In this document: positions 52,789 through 62,685 of the stretch, one piece after another | How positions within the stretch are numbered: position 1 is the stretch's first letter | Layout of the letters: the number at the start of each line of letters is the position of its first letter | DNA from: Guptibacillus spartinae | GTDB lineage: Bacteria > Bacillota > Bacilli > Bacillales > Guptibacillaceae | Assembly (NCBI RefSeq): GCF_028610625.1 | Contig: NZ_JAQQWU010000002.1 | Location: forward strand, 124,001 to 188,000 | Reading direction: 5' to 3' | Length of the DNA: 64,000 bases | The notes under the pieces: model-generated | Told to the model about the DNA's origin: nothing | The model's database searches: none | Seen by the model: only the letters and a program-made list of their open reading frames with translations | Position numbers and translations under genes: made by a program

Positions 52789-53664
52789 TTACGATTGAAA
52801 TACCCCTTTTATGCCATCTATAAGCGCAATAAAGAAATCAATAATTTTTTGAATAAAGGATTGTGTTTCTTCTTTGTTTAAGAATTCATCTAGATTCTCC
52901 CGGGCATTTTCAAGCTGACTTTTCATTTGGTCCCAATCAATATCCAGGTTCTTCATTCGATTAAACAGCGCCACCAGGCCGTCTAGCTCTTCTTGAGTTA
53001 GTTCAATTCCTGAATCACTTGCAATTTGTTTAATCCTCGTTCTCAAATCTTCTTCTGTTTCAGGAGGATTTGAAGCAATGTCATCTTTAATTTTCGTCAT
53101 TAGCTCTGTTGCTTTATCTGCACCAATACTGTCACTTAATTTTGCTGTTGTTACCAGCTCTTCATTTGCGACTTGCTTTTGCTCTTCAGGAATGACTTCA
53201 TCTGAGCTTAACTCATAAGCTTTGATTAAACCAGTTAAAGCTGCTGTACCAGATACTTCCGTTGGGGCTGTCACATAAATATCTGCATCTTTAACTCCTG
53301 CTGTAATTAAGGCATTGGCATACATTTCATCTGTAACCCAATTGATATTTTTCGTTTCAACGCTTAGTCCAGCATCTTTTTCACCAATTGTAATCGAAGA
53401 GGAAGATAAGGCACGAGTTCCAATTAAGGCTTTACTAATATAGTTACCAAGGTATTTATGCTCTTCTTCATTTGAAACAGTTACAGTCATAACATCTTCT
53501 GGCGCATTCATTTCTTCTAGTAACGTTTCCTTTTGCCCTTCTGACAAATCTTCACCAAGTGTGACAATGACATCACCAACGCTAGCATCGGCGAACGTTA
53601 CAATAGGCACGATGGACATGATCAACAACATCGACAGAAAAAATGGCATTACTTTTTTAAACAT
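52789..53664 (-). CDS. DUF1002 secreted protein (YpuA-like)
   Basis: A 291-residue DUF1002 protein: signal peptide to about residue 26 (IVTFADA cleavage), GDVIVTLGEDLSEGQ and ITAGVKDADIYVTAP family marks, and an acidic helical C-terminus with a final hydrophobic stretch (IIDFFIALIDGI). Exported; function unknown. Monocistronic. Confidence 0.84.
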   Translation of the reverse strand: MFKKVMPFFLSMLLIMSIVPIVTFADASVGDVIVTLGEDLSEGQKETLLEEMNAPEDVMTVTVSNEEEHKYLGNYISKALIGTRALSSSSITIGEKDAGLSVETKNINWVTDEMYANALITAGVKDADIYVTAPTEVSGTAALTGLIKAYELSSDEVIPEEQKQVANEELVTTAKLSDSIGADKATELMTKIKDDIASNPPETEEDLRTRIKQIASDSGIELTQEELDGLVALFNRMKNLDIDWDQMKSQLENARENLDEFLNKEETQSFIQKIIDFFIALIDGIKGVFQS

Positions 53665-53844
53665 GTTTTGATCTCCTTTTTAACATAAGGCTTGCTTGAT
53701 GAGACTTTCAAACTTCTCATCTCCTTGTATTCTACTCGACACTGGTTCGAAAGAAAAGATCATTCATTAAGAAACCTGTCATATCATGGAAGGACAAGCA
53801 TATCTTTATAGAAAGAAAAAGAAGCTGAAGGGGTGGTGAGCGCA

Positions 53845-54174
53845 ATGAAAAAGTTGCTAATGGGAATCCTTTTTCTCCTTATTCTTCATACTACTTATTA
53901 TGATTTAACTACCGGTACGCTCCCTCAACCAAACGTGGAGCCTGAAGCTGCAGAAGTCATCGCTCCCCAACAAGGTTCTGCTCCCTATGTGGTTTATCAG
54001 ATCAAAGCCGGTGATACAGTTCTTTCTCTAGTGGAAGAAGCAAACGGCTCGGTTCCTGTGTCGATTGAAGATATTGTTCATGATTTTGAAACATTGAATC
54101 AAATTCCCCCTACAAAAATACAAATAGGGAAAAAATATAAAATACCAACTTATCCCAATACATCCGCTCAGTGA
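53845..54174 (+). CDS. yqfZ: YqfZ, LysM-domain protein
   Basis: A 109-residue exported protein with an N-terminal signal or anchor (MKKLLMGILFLLILHT) and one LysM domain at about 49-105 (VYQIKAGDTVLSLVEE, LNQIPPTKIQIGKKYKIP). ATG at 53845 with GGTGG upstream; GTG codons 12 bases earlier are alternatives. Adjacent to ispG as in B. subtilis; spore-associated in other bacilli by family. Confidence 0.85.
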   Translation: MKKLLMGILFLLILHTTYYDLTTGTLPQPNVEPEAAEVIAPQQGSAPYVVYQIKAGDTVLSLVEEANGSVPVSIEDIVHDFETLNQIPPTKIQIGKKYKIPTYPNTSAQ

Positions 54175-54314
54175 TTATTTCTTGTCAATAGCTCTCTAAA
54201 GTTGCTACAATGAGATAGTATTATAGATGAGTCTTATTCCCTACTAAGGGAGCATATAAAAGCGATCTACATCATGAGGTAAGCAATCCTACATGTAAAA
54301 GGAGCGATTTTCGC

Positions 54315-55433
54315 ATGAATGAAATTACACACCGTAGTAAAACAAGACCTGTTAAAGTAGGTCCTTTAACAATAGGCGGTAACGATGAAGTCATTATTCA
54401 AAGTATGACAACCACTAAAACTCACGACGTTGAAGCAACTGTTGCTGAAATTAACCGTTTAGAAGAAGCTGGATGTCAGATCGTACGTGTTGCTTGTCCT
54501 GATGACCGAGCAGCAGATGCGATCCCAGAAATCAAAAAAAGAATCAATATCCCTCTAGTCGTTGACATTCACTTCAACTACAAGTTAGCTCTTAAAGCTA
54601 TTGAGGGTGGAGCTGACAAGATTCGAATCAACCCTGGTAACATTGGACGCCGTGAAAAAGTGGAAGCAGTAGTGAAAGCAGCTAAAGAAAAAGGGATTCC
54701 GATTCGCATTGGGGTAAATGCTGGTTCACTCGAGCGTAAAATTCTTGAGAAATATGGATATCCCACTGCTGAAGGCATGCTTGAAAGTGCCCTTCACCAC
54801 ATTAAGATCCTTGAAGATCTTGATTTCTACGATATTATTGTTTCCATGAAAGCTTCTGATGTACAACTTGCGACAGAAGCTTATGAGCTTGCAGCACGTT
54901 CGTTTGATTATCCACTTCACCTTGGAATTACAGAATCAGGTACACTGTTTGCAGGCACAGTCAAAAGTGCTGCTGGTCTAGGCGTTATCCTTTCAAAAGG
55001 TATTGGTAATACAGCGCGTATATCACTAAGTGCCGACCCAGTGGAAGAAGTGAAAGTGGCTAGAGAACTTCTTAAATCATTTGGTCTCGCTGCCAATGCC
55101 GCCACATTAATTTCTTGTCCAACGTGTGGGCGTATCGAAATTGACTTGATTTCAATTGCAAATGAAGTGGAAGAGTATATTTCAACAATTAAAGCACCGA
55201 TTAAAGTAGCTGTGCTTGGCTGTGCAGTAAACGGTCCAGGAGAAGCACGTGAAGCAGACATTGGTATTGCCGGTGCCCGCGGAGAAGGTCTTCTTTTCCG
55301 CCACGGAGAGATTATCCGCAAAGTTCCTGAAGAAACAATGGTAGAGGAACTGAAAAAAGAAGTGGACAAAATAGCTGAAGAGCATTACAAAAAAATGGAA
55401 GAAGAAAAAGAAAAAGCGGAAGCTAAATCTTAA
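54315..55433 (+). CDS. ispG: IspG, HMB-PP synthase
   Basis: A 372-residue iron-sulfur enzyme of the MEP isoprenoid pathway. The cluster ligands are in SCPTCGR and [23 protein letters not shown] and the TIM-barrel [10 protein letters not shown] segment confirm it. The C-terminus is an acidic-basic tail of about 25 residues. GGAGCG precedes the ATG. Confidence 0.96.
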   Translation: MNEITHRSKTRPVKVGPLTIGGNDEVIIQSMTTTKTHDVEATVAEINRLEEAGCQIVRVACPDDRAADAIPEIKKRINIPLVVDIHFNYKLALKAIEGGADKIRINPGNIGRREKVEAVVKAAKEKGIPIRIGVNAGSLERKILEKYGYPTAEGMLESALHHIKILEDLDFYDIIVSMKASDVQLATEAYELAARSFDYPLHLGITESGTLFAGTVKSAAGLGVILSKGIGNTARISLSADPVEEVKVARELLKSFGLAANAATLISCPTCGRIEIDLISIANEVEEYISTIKAPIKVAVLGCAVNGPGEAREADIGIAGARGEGLLFRHGEIIRKVPEETMVEELKKEVDKIAEEHYKKMEEEKEKAEAKS

Positions 55434-55454
55434 TAAACTTCTATGATTGATAGG

Positions 55455-55486
55455 AAAAGCCAGGCACTCATGAGTGCCTGGCTTTT
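55455..55486. terminator. Palindromic terminator after ispG
   Basis: AAAAGCCAGGCACTCA is followed directly by its reverse complement, giving a 32-base perfect palindrome usable by ispG and the convergent yqfX. Confidence 0.9.
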
Positions 55487-55502
55487 CTATAAAGGTTTTT
55501 CA

Positions 55503-55907
55503 CTAAAAGAACGGTGCGAAGAATAAGCTGATAATCATTGAAGCGGCACCGACACCTATTGCCCATGACCCTAGCGTTGTCAGTCCCTTTCTCCTAGCAA
55601 CAAATCCAACGACAATTCCCGCTGCTCCAAGAATGACGGGAAGGATAAACAGTGAAATAACGGATAAAGCAAGCGCTGCTACACCAATACCTACTCCCGT
55701 TTTCTCCTGTTCCTGTCTTTTAGCTTCAAAGTGTTCATGATGCTCTTCAGAAGTTGGACGTTCATTTTCAGGCGACTGTAAATAAGGACGGTCCATTACA
55801 CCAGGAGCTACTTCAGCTGCTGCTTCTTCAGAATAATCCTCTTCATCAGCGCGTACTTCTCGCTCCTCAATTAGGTCCAGATCCTCATCTTGTCTGTCTT
55901 CTGTCAT
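55503..55907 (-). CDS. yqfX: YqfX, acidic membrane protein
   Basis: A 134-residue protein with an acidic N-terminal half (EDLDLIEEREVRADEEDYSEE) and two C-terminal membrane segments with a Gly-rich turn (ILGAAGIVVGFVARRKG), DUF4190-like. Location between yqfW and ispG matches yqfX. ATG 55905-55907 after GAGGG. Function unknown. Confidence 0.8.
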   Translation of the reverse strand: MTEDRQDEDLDLIEEREVRADEEDYSEEAAAEVAPGVMDRPYLQSPENERPTSEEHHEHFEAKRQEQEKTGVGIGVAALALSVISLFILPVILGAAGIVVGFVARRKGLTTLGSWAIGVGAASMIISLFFAPFF

Positions 55908-56064
55908 ATACATCCCTCACTTTGCCTTGTTGTGGAGCATGCTTAGTATTCGTTAGGAAGGCAAAGAATATGTTTAAGATTTCAGTAAGATCCTTCCAAA
56001 CCTTCCGTTACCTCATTACTTCTATGTTATGATAATAAAAGAGCTTTCAAAAAGGGGTTTTACC

Positions 56065-56643
56065 ATGACAATTAAAAGACTCGGACTTGATATTGATGGT
56101 ACAGTCACAAGTCCCAAAACGTTCCTACCTTATTTAAATTCATCGTTTAATAAGCAACTGTCTTTAGATGATCTCACAGAATATAACCTTGCGAATATTC
56201 TCGGCATTCATAAGGATGAATTTATCGAGTGGTTAAAAGCCAACGAACAAAACATTTACGCCAACGCGATGATCGCGGACAACGCACACCCAACTTTAGA
56301 AGCATGGAAAGGAAACTACGACCTTTTATACATTAGTGCACGTGGCAATCACCTTCTTGAAACAACAAGAGATTGGTTTAATGCAAATTCCATACCATAC
56401 CATCACATTGAGCTAATTGGAAAACATGATAAAATTGATTCCATTAAGAAAAATCGTGTGGACGTATTTTTTGAAGACAAACATGACAATGCTTGTGCAA
56501 TCGCAGAAGAGTGTCAGATACCCGTTATTCTTTTTAATACACCTTATAATCAGGGAACTGTTCCTGATCATGTTTCACGGTTAGATTCGTGGCCAGAAGC
56601 CCGTTATTGGCTTCAACAATATAATAAAAACGGTAGAGCGTAA
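56065..56643 (+). CDS. yqfW: YqfW, 5'-deoxynucleotidase-like HAD protein
   Basis: A 192-residue HAD protein: motif I LDIDGTVTSP, motif II Ser in YISARGNH, the Lys in GKHDKID and motif IV FFEDKHDNA. It belongs to the NT5C-like subgroup; substrate unknown. ATG at 56065 after AAAGGGG; ends 12 bases before the convergent zur stop, sharing a terminator. Confidence 0.83.
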   Translation: MTIKRLGLDIDGTVTSPKTFLPYLNSSFNKQLSLDDLTEYNLANILGIHKDEFIEWLKANEQNIYANAMIADNAHPTLEAWKGNYDLLYISARGNHLLETTRDWFNANSIPYHHIELIGKHDKIDSIKKNRVDVFFEDKHDNACAIAEECQIPVILFNTPYNQGTVPDHVSRLDSWPEARYWLQQYNKNGRA

Positions 56644-56657
56644 GCTCTACCGTTTTT
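56626..56657. terminator. Bidirectional terminator between yqfW and zur
   Basis: AAAAACGGTAGAGC and GCTCTACCGTTTTT with loop GTAA, overlapping both stop codons region. Confidence 0.92.
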
Positions 56658-57072
56658 ATTGCGATTGACATTCACCACAACGTCCATACACTTCAAATTT
56701 ATGCCCAGTTACTTCAAAACCGGTGTCCCCTACTGGAATATCTTCCATAGGACACGACTCAATATGACTTGTTTTACCGCAATCCAAGCAAATGAGATGA
56801 TGGTGATGGCTTTTAGTTGAACAGCTAAGACGATAGCGCTTTTCACCATTCCACTCCGTCTCTTCTAATATGTCTAAATCGGCAAATAATGTTAGATTCC
56901 GGTAAATTGTATCAACGCTCAATCCCGGATAATTTCTTTGCATATCATTTAGAACATCCCTCGCTGAGAGATACCTCTTCTCTTTCGCAAATAACGTAAC
57001 AAGATCTTCTCGCTTCTCAGTATATTTATAGCCTTTTTCTTTAAGAATACGCAATGCTGTAGAGACATTCAT
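56656..57072 (-). CDS. zur: Zur, zinc uptake repressor
   Basis: A 138-residue Fur-family regulator. Winged helix in residues 1-80 (RYLSARDVLNDM, LSVDTIYRNLTLFADLDILEE), the HHHHLICLDCGK metal block and a final CGECQ giving the structural Zn(Cys)4 site with CLDC. It represses zinc uptake genes; here it follows znuC-znuB in one operon, so it is probably autoregulated through the Zur box upstream. Confidence 0.9.
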   Translation of the reverse strand: MNVSTALRILKEKGYKYTEKREDLVTLFAKEKRYLSARDVLNDMQRNYPGLSVDTIYRNLTLFADLDILEETEWNGEKRYRLSCSTKSHHHHLICLDCGKTSHIESCPMEDIPVGDTGFEVTGHKFEVYGRCGECQSQ

Positions 57073-57089
57073 ATTTCCACCTCATCATG

Positions 57090-57929
57090 TTAAGATTTCC
57101 ATTGTTTCATACGCTTGAACAACAGAACAACTAGCAAAATTAATGCTGATAATAATACAATTGTGCCACCTGGTGCTATATCAAGATAATAGGCCAGAAT
57201 GAGGCCTCCTAGGACAGCTACTTCACCAAAAATAATTGAATACACAATCGTCTGCTTAAACCCTCTCGCTATACGAATGCTAGCCGCAACAGGAAGGGTC
57301 ATTAGAGCCGAAACCAAGAGGACGCCTACAATTTGCATAGAAACCGCAATCACAAATGCCACGAGTAAAATAAAAATAAAATGAATCCATTTTGCTCTTA
57401 CCCCTGATACGTTTGCTTGTTCTTCGTCAAAGGAGAGAAAGAACAATTCTTTATATAGAAGCGTTACTACAATAACAACAATAACCGTAATGACCGCAAC
57501 AGCCGATAAATCACTTCGGCTGATCGCAATCACACTTCCAAATAAATAATTAAAAAGATCCGAATTAAAACCATCCGCTAATGATAAAAAAACAACACCA
57601 AGACCAATCCCGCCAGAAAGGGTAATTGGTATTGCTAGCTCTTCAAAATGCTTATAGACTTTTCGAAGCTGCTCAATAAATAACGAGCCAGCCGCTGAAA
57701 AACCCATCCCCATATAAACGGGGTTAATACCTTGCCAAAATGTGAAATACTTACCAAGAAGCAGACTAGCAGCAATCCCAGCAAGCGTGATATGTGATAA
57801 GGCATCAGCGATTAACGCTTGTCTTCTCACCACAATAAATACGCCGAGTAGTGGCGCAATAATTCCGATTAAGATTCCTGCCAGAAAGGCGTTTTGCAAA
57901 AACTCAAATTTCCATAAAGCTTGAATCAT
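57090..57929 (-). CDS. znuB: ZnuB/AdcB, zinc ABC permease
   Basis: A 279-residue ABC-3 family permease with eight to nine segments and family marks VRRQALIADALSHITLAGIA and LPVAASIRIARGFKQT. Takes up Zn2+. Three bases after znuC. Confidence 0.9.
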   Translation of the reverse strand: MIQALWKFEFLQNAFLAGILIGIIAPLLGVFIVVRRQALIADALSHITLAGIAASLLLGKYFTFWQGINPVYMGMGFSAAGSLFIEQLRKVYKHFEELAIPITLSGGIGLGVVFLSLADGFNSDLFNYLFGSVIAISRSDLSAVAVITVIVVIVVTLLYKELFFLSFDEEQANVSGVRAKWIHFIFILLVAFVIAVSMQIVGVLLVSALMTLPVAASIRIARGFKQTIVYSIIFGEVAVLGGLILAYYLDIAPGGTIVLLSALILLVVLLFKRMKQWKS

Positions 57930-57932
57930 TTT

Positions 57933-58709
57933 CTAAATGCCTCCATGATCATGATCGTGACTTAGTACGTGAACATGATGGCCGTAAAATCCTGATACTT
58001 CACGTTCATTAAACTGTTCAAATTCATTTGTCTCTCCATGAAAATGAAGCGTTTTGTTTAAGCAAGCAACGTGCGTCACTTTATCCGTAATCGTTCCGAT
58101 ATCGTGTGTCACAAGAAGTAATGTAATCCCATTCTCCTTATTCAACTTGCCGAGAAGTTCATAAAAATCACTTGTAGAGTTTGCGTCTACTCCAACAGTT
58201 GGTTCATCAAGAATAAGAACCTCCGGCTGACTAACCAAAGCTCTTGCAATAAACACTCTCTGTTGCTGGCCACCTGAAAGCTCCCCAATGTTACTTGAAG
58301 AAAAGTCACTCATCCCTACTAATTGAAGGGCATCCATTACCGCTTTTCGATGAGGGGCCTTCATAAATTTAAATAAACCCAACTTGCTCGTTAATCCCAT
58401 TGATACAACTTCAAACACAGAAGCAGGAAAACCAGAATTAAAGCTATTGGCTTTTTGTGAAACATAGCCAATCTTACTCCAATCGTGGAATTTATTTATC
58501 TTTTTTCCAAAAATTTGAACATTACCTTTTTGTGGTTTCAACAAGCCAAAAATCAGTTTAATTAATGTCGATTTTCCAGATCCATTTGGTCCAACTAGAC
58601 CCACGAAGGCCCCTTCTGGAATCGAAAAAGAAATGTCTTCTAGAACATAACCATCTCCATAGTGGAAAGAAACGTTCTGAAGATCAATTAAATTATTCGG
58701 AGTACTCAT
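57933..58709 (-). CDS. znuC: ZnuC/AdcC, zinc ABC ATPase with His-rich tail
   Basis: A 258-residue ABC ATPase: Walker A GPNGSGKST, signature LSGGQQQR, Walker B VLILDEPTVGVD, switch VTHD. The C-terminus GHHVHVLSHDHDHGG is His-rich and could bind zinc. ATG at 58707-58709; the codon at 58724 overlaps the operator region. No solute-binding protein gene is present in the operon. Confidence 0.9.
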   Translation of the reverse strand: MSTPNNLIDLQNVSFHYGDGYVLEDISFSIPEGAFVGLVGPNGSGKSTLIKLIFGLLKPQKGNVQIFGKKINKFHDWSKIGYVSQKANSFNSGFPASVFEVVSMGLTSKLGLFKFMKAPHRKAVMDALQLVGMSDFSSSNIGELSGGQQQRVFIARALVSQPEVLILDEPTVGVDANSTSDFYELLGKLNKENGITLLLVTHDIGTITDKVTHVACLNKTLHFHGETNEFEQFNEREVSGFYGHHVHVLSHDHDHGGI

Positions 58710-58724
58710 TTTATTACCTACCAT

Positions 58725-58745
58725 CTATAAGAATCATTACGATTT
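58725..58745 (-). promoter_or_regulatory. Zur box of znuC-znuB-zur
   Basis: Read on the plus strand the 21 bases match AAATCGTAATNATTACGATTT at 15 of 20 informative positions, with the right half (TNATTACGATTT) perfect. A TATAAT on the minus strand lies at 58748-58753, so the box covers the expected transcription start. Confidence 0.72.
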
Positions 58746-58863
58746 ACATTATATAGTATACATGACATGAGGAGGGTTTGTAAATTTAAATCCTGATGTA
58801 TCTCCCCGTTTCTCTCTTCAGGTATAATGAAAACAAAATTTATTTTCAGAAAGGAATTTCATC

Positions 58864-60408
58864 TTGTCTCAAAAACCTTACTATGCTGTTATTGACATGG
58901 GTTCAAATACGATTAGACTTATGATCTACTGTATAAACGCTTTCGGAGAATTAGAAGAAGAACAAAATTTGAAATACTCGGCACGGTTACGTACGTACCT
59001 CGAAGATGACTTAACCATTAACAAAAAAGGTATAGAGATTATTCTTAAAACGCTACGACATTTTCAAGTAATAACGAAATCATTTAAATTGAAAGATGTT
59101 CCTATTATTGCCACGGCAGCAGTTCGCCAAGCTAAGAACCAAAATGAAATTCGTCACATGATTGAAAATGAAACTGATTTTCAATTTAAGATATTAAGTG
59201 AAAAAGAAGAGGCCTATTATGGTTATCTTTCAGTCATTCAAACAACTAATCTTGAAAATGGATATACCATTGACATCGGGGGAGGTAGCACAGAAATTAC
59301 TTATATGGAAAATCGGAAAATGATCCATTTTCACAGTTTTCCGTTTGGAGCACTTACACTTCAAAAAGAATTTATTATTAATGAGAAACCATCAAAAAAA
59401 GAATTAGCCAAACTTAGACAGTTTGTGATAGAACAATTTAAGCTTATTCCATGGATTAAAAATAGGAAGCTGCGAGTTGCCGGAATCGGCGGTAGCGCAC
59501 GTAATTTATCCTTAATTCATCAAAAGAAGAACGACTACCCCCTCTCCGGTATTCATCATTATGAATTTCCTACTGAGCAAATTGGAACAATGATCGATTT
59601 CTTAAGCGAGATACCATTGAGTAGTCGAAAGAAAGTTGATGGATTATCTAAAGAACGAGCCGATATTATTATCCCCGCGGTTCAAGCAATTGAAGCCTTT
59701 ACTTCATATGTAAATGCTCCTGAATTTCTCATGTGTAGAAAAGGATTGCGTGAAGGATTCATGTATGAAAAGCTCATTACAAGTAACATGAAAGATCGAT
59801 ACCCTAACATTACAGAGCGAAACATCGATGCATTGAAAGTAAAATACAACATAAATGACACCAAGGTTGAAGCAAACAAAAAGATCACTCTGATGCTCTC
59901 AAAGACACTTCTTGATGAAGGCTACCTAAGCTTTGAGGATGCTAATTGTATGGAGAGTATTCTTTTTCAAGCCTCTCAATTAAGTTATCTTGGGGACCAT
60001 ATTGAGAGTGAATCGGTAAGTCAACATACCTACTATATTTTATCTAATACTGCTCTAGATGGAATGAATCATAAGCAGCGAATCATTCTAGCGCTTCTGG
60101 CATCCTATAAAAATAAATCAACATTTGAACATTTTGCAGCTCCCTATTCATCCTGGTTTAAAGAAGGCGAATTAAATCAAATTGAGTTACTTGGAGCCAT
60201 TTTAAAACTCGCATACTTTTTAAACACAACCAATCGAAATATCGTTGAACAAATAACGCTTGAAAATAAAAAACACGATTCCTTTACCCTAATGATTGGT
60301 TGCAATGATGAGTTTTTATTTGAGCAACAAAAATGTGAAAAGCACATTAAGCATCTTGAAAAAGCACTTTCCATAGAGGTGACCTTAAACTTCCGTCTTT
60401 TGTCATGA
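58864..60408 (+). CDS. ppx: Ppx, exopolyphosphatase
   Basis: A 514-residue Ppx/GppA-family enzyme: MGSNTIRLMIY phosphate loop, TAAVRQAKN, IDIGGGSTEI, PFGALTLQ and GIGGSARN, with an HD-like C-terminal domain. Releases phosphate from polyphosphate. Starts with TTG after GAAAGGAA. A TATAAT lies about 35 bases upstream. Followed by ppk. Confidence 0.9.
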   Translation: MSQKPYYAVIDMGSNTIRLMIYCINAFGELEEEQNLKYSARLRTYLEDDLTINKKGIEIILKTLRHFQVITKSFKLKDVPIIATAAVRQAKNQNEIRHMIENETDFQFKILSEKEEAYYGYLSVIQTTNLENGYTIDIGGGSTEITYMENRKMIHFHSFPFGALTLQKEFIINEKPSKKELAKLRQFVIEQFKLIPWIKNRKLRVAGIGGSARNLSLIHQKKNDYPLSGIHHYEFPTEQIGTMIDFLSEIPLSSRKKVDGLSKERADIIIPAVQAIEAFTSYVNAPEFLMCRKGLREGFMYEKLITSNMKDRYPNITERNIDALKVKYNINDTKVEANKKITLMLSKTLLDEGYLSFEDANCMESILFQASQLSYLGDHIESESVSQHTYYILSNTALDGMNHKQRIILALLASYKNKSTFEHFAAPYSSWFKEGELNQIELLGAILKLAYFLNTTNRNIVEQITLENKKHDSFTLMIGCNDEFLFEQQKCEKHIKHLEKALSIEVTLNFRLLS

Positions 60409-60410
60409 TT

Positions 60411-60465
60411 TTTACATTATCCTTACAATTCAATTAAGTAGAACGGGTACTTTTTCTGATAAAAT
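60411..60465 (+). promoter_or_regulatory. Possible Pho-box promoter of ppk
   Basis: TTTACA at 60411 and CTTACA at 60422 are spaced 11 bases, like PhoP direct repeats (TTHACA-N5); a third ATTAAG at 60433 is weak. An extended -10 TGATAAAAT lies at 60457-60465 without a good -35, as in activated promoters. Confidence 0.4.
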
Positions 60466-60496
60466 GGGCTTAACAGCTCTTGTAAAGGATGATTAG

Positions 60497-62602
60497 ATGA
60501 CAGACTACTTAGACCAAAGCTTAGAAAAAGTAGATATTGCTTCTTCCAATTATTACAACAATAGAGAGTTAAGCTGGCTTGGTTTTAATGAAAGGGTTTT
60601 AGAAGAAGCGATTGATATGCGCAATCCCCTTTTAGAACGTCTAAAATTCCTTTCCATTTTCAGCTCCAATTTAGACGAGTTTTTCATGGTTCGCGTCGCA
60701 GGTCTTAAGGACCAAGTGGCTGCTGGATTTGAAAAACCTGAGAACAAAGCTGGATTAACCCCTAAAGAACAGCTGGCCAAAATTTTCGAAATTAACCATA
60801 GGCTCGTTAATCATCAATATAAAACTTTCACCCATACACTTCTTCCTTTATTGCAAGAAGAAAACATTCATATGCTTAAATGCGAGGAGTTAACGGATGC
60901 TCAACTCACCTTCGTTAATGACCATTTTGAAAATCAAATTTATCCGAGTTTAACGCCTATGGCGATTGATGCGTATCGCCCATTCCCTGTTATCCCAAAT
61001 AAAGCTTTAAATATTGCTGTCATGCTACACAAGGAAAATGAGGAAACGTCAGAAAACTACCTAGCTATTGTACGCATTCCACCTGCACTTGATCGTTTTA
61101 TTGAGATTCCCTCTTCTGGATCAAAACGATGTTTTATCCTTTTAGAAGATGTGATCAGCCATAATTGTTATAAGCTTTTTGAAGGCTATCGAGTTATTTC
61201 TACTTCTCAATTTCGCATTACCCGTAATGGAGATTTATCCATTCACGAAGAAGGCGCTCGTGATCTCCTTGAAGTGATTGAAGAAGAATTGAAGAAACGC
61301 AAGTGGGGCTCTGCAGTTCGACTTGAAATTAGAAAGGATTGGAATGATAATGCTGCCACTCGTTTTCTAATTGAAAAGCTTGAGCTTCATGAGAAAGATG
61401 TATATATAGTAGATGGTCCAATTGACCTTTCATTTTTATTTGGGTTTTACAAGACGCTAAGCGATACCCACGCCCATTTACGTTTTGATAGTCTCGTTCC
61501 CAAAATTCCACGAGCCCTTCAAAACGAGCGATCCATATTTTTAACTTTATTAAAGAAAGATGTGTTCCTCCATCATCCCTTTGAATCATTTGATCCGATT
61601 GTTGATTTTATTAAACAAGCTTCAGTTGATCCTAAAGTTCTAGCGATCAAGCAAACCCTTTATAGAGTGAGTGATGACTCCCCCATTATTAACGCTCTTG
61701 CTAAAGCTTCAGAAAATGGAAAGCTTGTCACAGTTTTAGTAGAATTAAAAGCACGGTTTGATGAAGAGAACAACATTCAATGGGCAAAAAAGCTTGAAAA
61801 GTCAGGGGTAAATGTTATCTATGGCATGACTTCTTTAAAAACACATAGTAAAATTACCCTCGTAGTACGCAAAGAACGGAATGTCATTCAGCGTTTCGTT
61901 CATCTAGGTACTGGAAATTACAATGATGCGACGGCAAAAATTTACACGGATATGGGACTTTTAACTTCAAATCAACAATTAGGCATTGATGCTACAAATT
62001 TTTTCAATTATTTGAGTGGCTATCGTACCAAACCTGATTGGTATTATTTTTCCATCTCCCCTGGTGAAATAAAAGAAACATTTATAAAGCTGATCGAAAA
62101 AGAGATGGAGCATCATAAAAGAACTGGCCGAGGACGCATCATCGCTAAAATGAATTCACTTACAGATAAAGACCTTATTATGCAGTTCTATAAAGCTTCA
62201 CAAGCTGGAGTGAAAATTGACCTTATCATAAGAGGGATATGTTGCCTTCGACCGGGAATAGAAGGTGTGAGCAGTCATATTACTGTTCGAAGTATTGTCG
62301 GACAATTTCTTGAACATACCCGTATTTTTTATTTTCACCATAGCGGAGAGGAAAACATCTATCTTTCATCAGCAGATATGATGACACGAAATATGGATAA
62401 ACGAATCGAAATCCTATTTCCTATCCTTCAATCTAACCTTAAGCAAAAAGTAAGAGCTACATTAGATTTAATTCTAAAAGATAATGTAAAAGCCAGGATT
62501 CAGGATAGTAAAGGCATCTATCACTATGTAGAAAAAAAACCAAATGAACCCTTTATTAATAGTCAACAAAAATTAATGCAAAATCCCTTTTCTTATATGT
62601 AG
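60497..62602 (+). CDS. ppk: Ppk1, polyphosphate kinase
   Basis: A 701-residue PPK1. N-terminal block YYNNRELSWLGFNERVLEEA, the phospholipase D-like C-terminal domains with KTHSKITLVVRKE (autophosphorylated His) and HTRIFYFHHSGEE (second His). Makes polyphosphate from ATP reversibly. ATG after AAAGGAT. Pairs with ppx for polyphosphate turnover. Confidence 0.95.
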   Translation: MTDYLDQSLEKVDIASSNYYNNRELSWLGFNERVLEEAIDMRNPLLERLKFLSIFSSNLDEFFMVRVAGLKDQVAAGFEKPENKAGLTPKEQLAKIFEINHRLVNHQYKTFTHTLLPLLQEENIHMLKCEELTDAQLTFVNDHFENQIYPSLTPMAIDAYRPFPVIPNKALNIAVMLHKENEETSENYLAIVRIPPALDRFIEIPSSGSKRCFILLEDVISHNCYKLFEGYRVISTSQFRITRNGDLSIHEEGARDLLEVIEEELKKRKWGSAVRLEIRKDWNDNAATRFLIEKLELHEKDVYIVDGPIDLSFLFGFYKTLSDTHAHLRFDSLVPKIPRALQNERSIFLTLLKKDVFLHHPFESFDPIVDFIKQASVDPKVLAIKQTLYRVSDDSPIINALAKASENGKLVTVLVELKARFDEENNIQWAKKLEKSGVNVIYGMTSLKTHSKITLVVRKERNVIQRFVHLGTGNYNDATAKIYTDMGLLTSNQQLGIDATNFFNYLSGYRTKPDWYYFSISPGEIKETFIKLIEKEMEHHKRTGRGRIIAKMNSLTDKDLIMQFYKASQAGVKIDLIIRGICCLRPGIEGVSSHITVRSIVGQFLEHTRIFYFHHSGEENIYLSSADMMTRNMDKRIEILFPILQSNLKQKVRATLDLILKDNVKARIQDSKGIYHYVEKKPNEPFINSQQKLMQNPFSYM

Positions 62603-62649
62603 CACAAAAAACCTCAGCTATCCTTGGATAGCTGAGGTTTTTTTGTGCT
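62601..62649. terminator. Terminator after ppk
   Basis: AGCACAAAAAACCTCAGCTA with TCC pairs with GGATAGCTGAGGTTTTTT extended to GTGCT, a stem over 20 bases with a T tract; overlaps the ppk stop. Confidence 0.95.
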
Positions 62650-62685
62650 TCTTTAGATTGAAGCATAGGTGCTTTTTAGCTTTCA

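Noticed and set aside
54917-55369. 150-codon open frame antisense to ispG
   Set aside because: Low-complexity Ser/Arg-rich product with no start signal; ispG is complete on the other strand.
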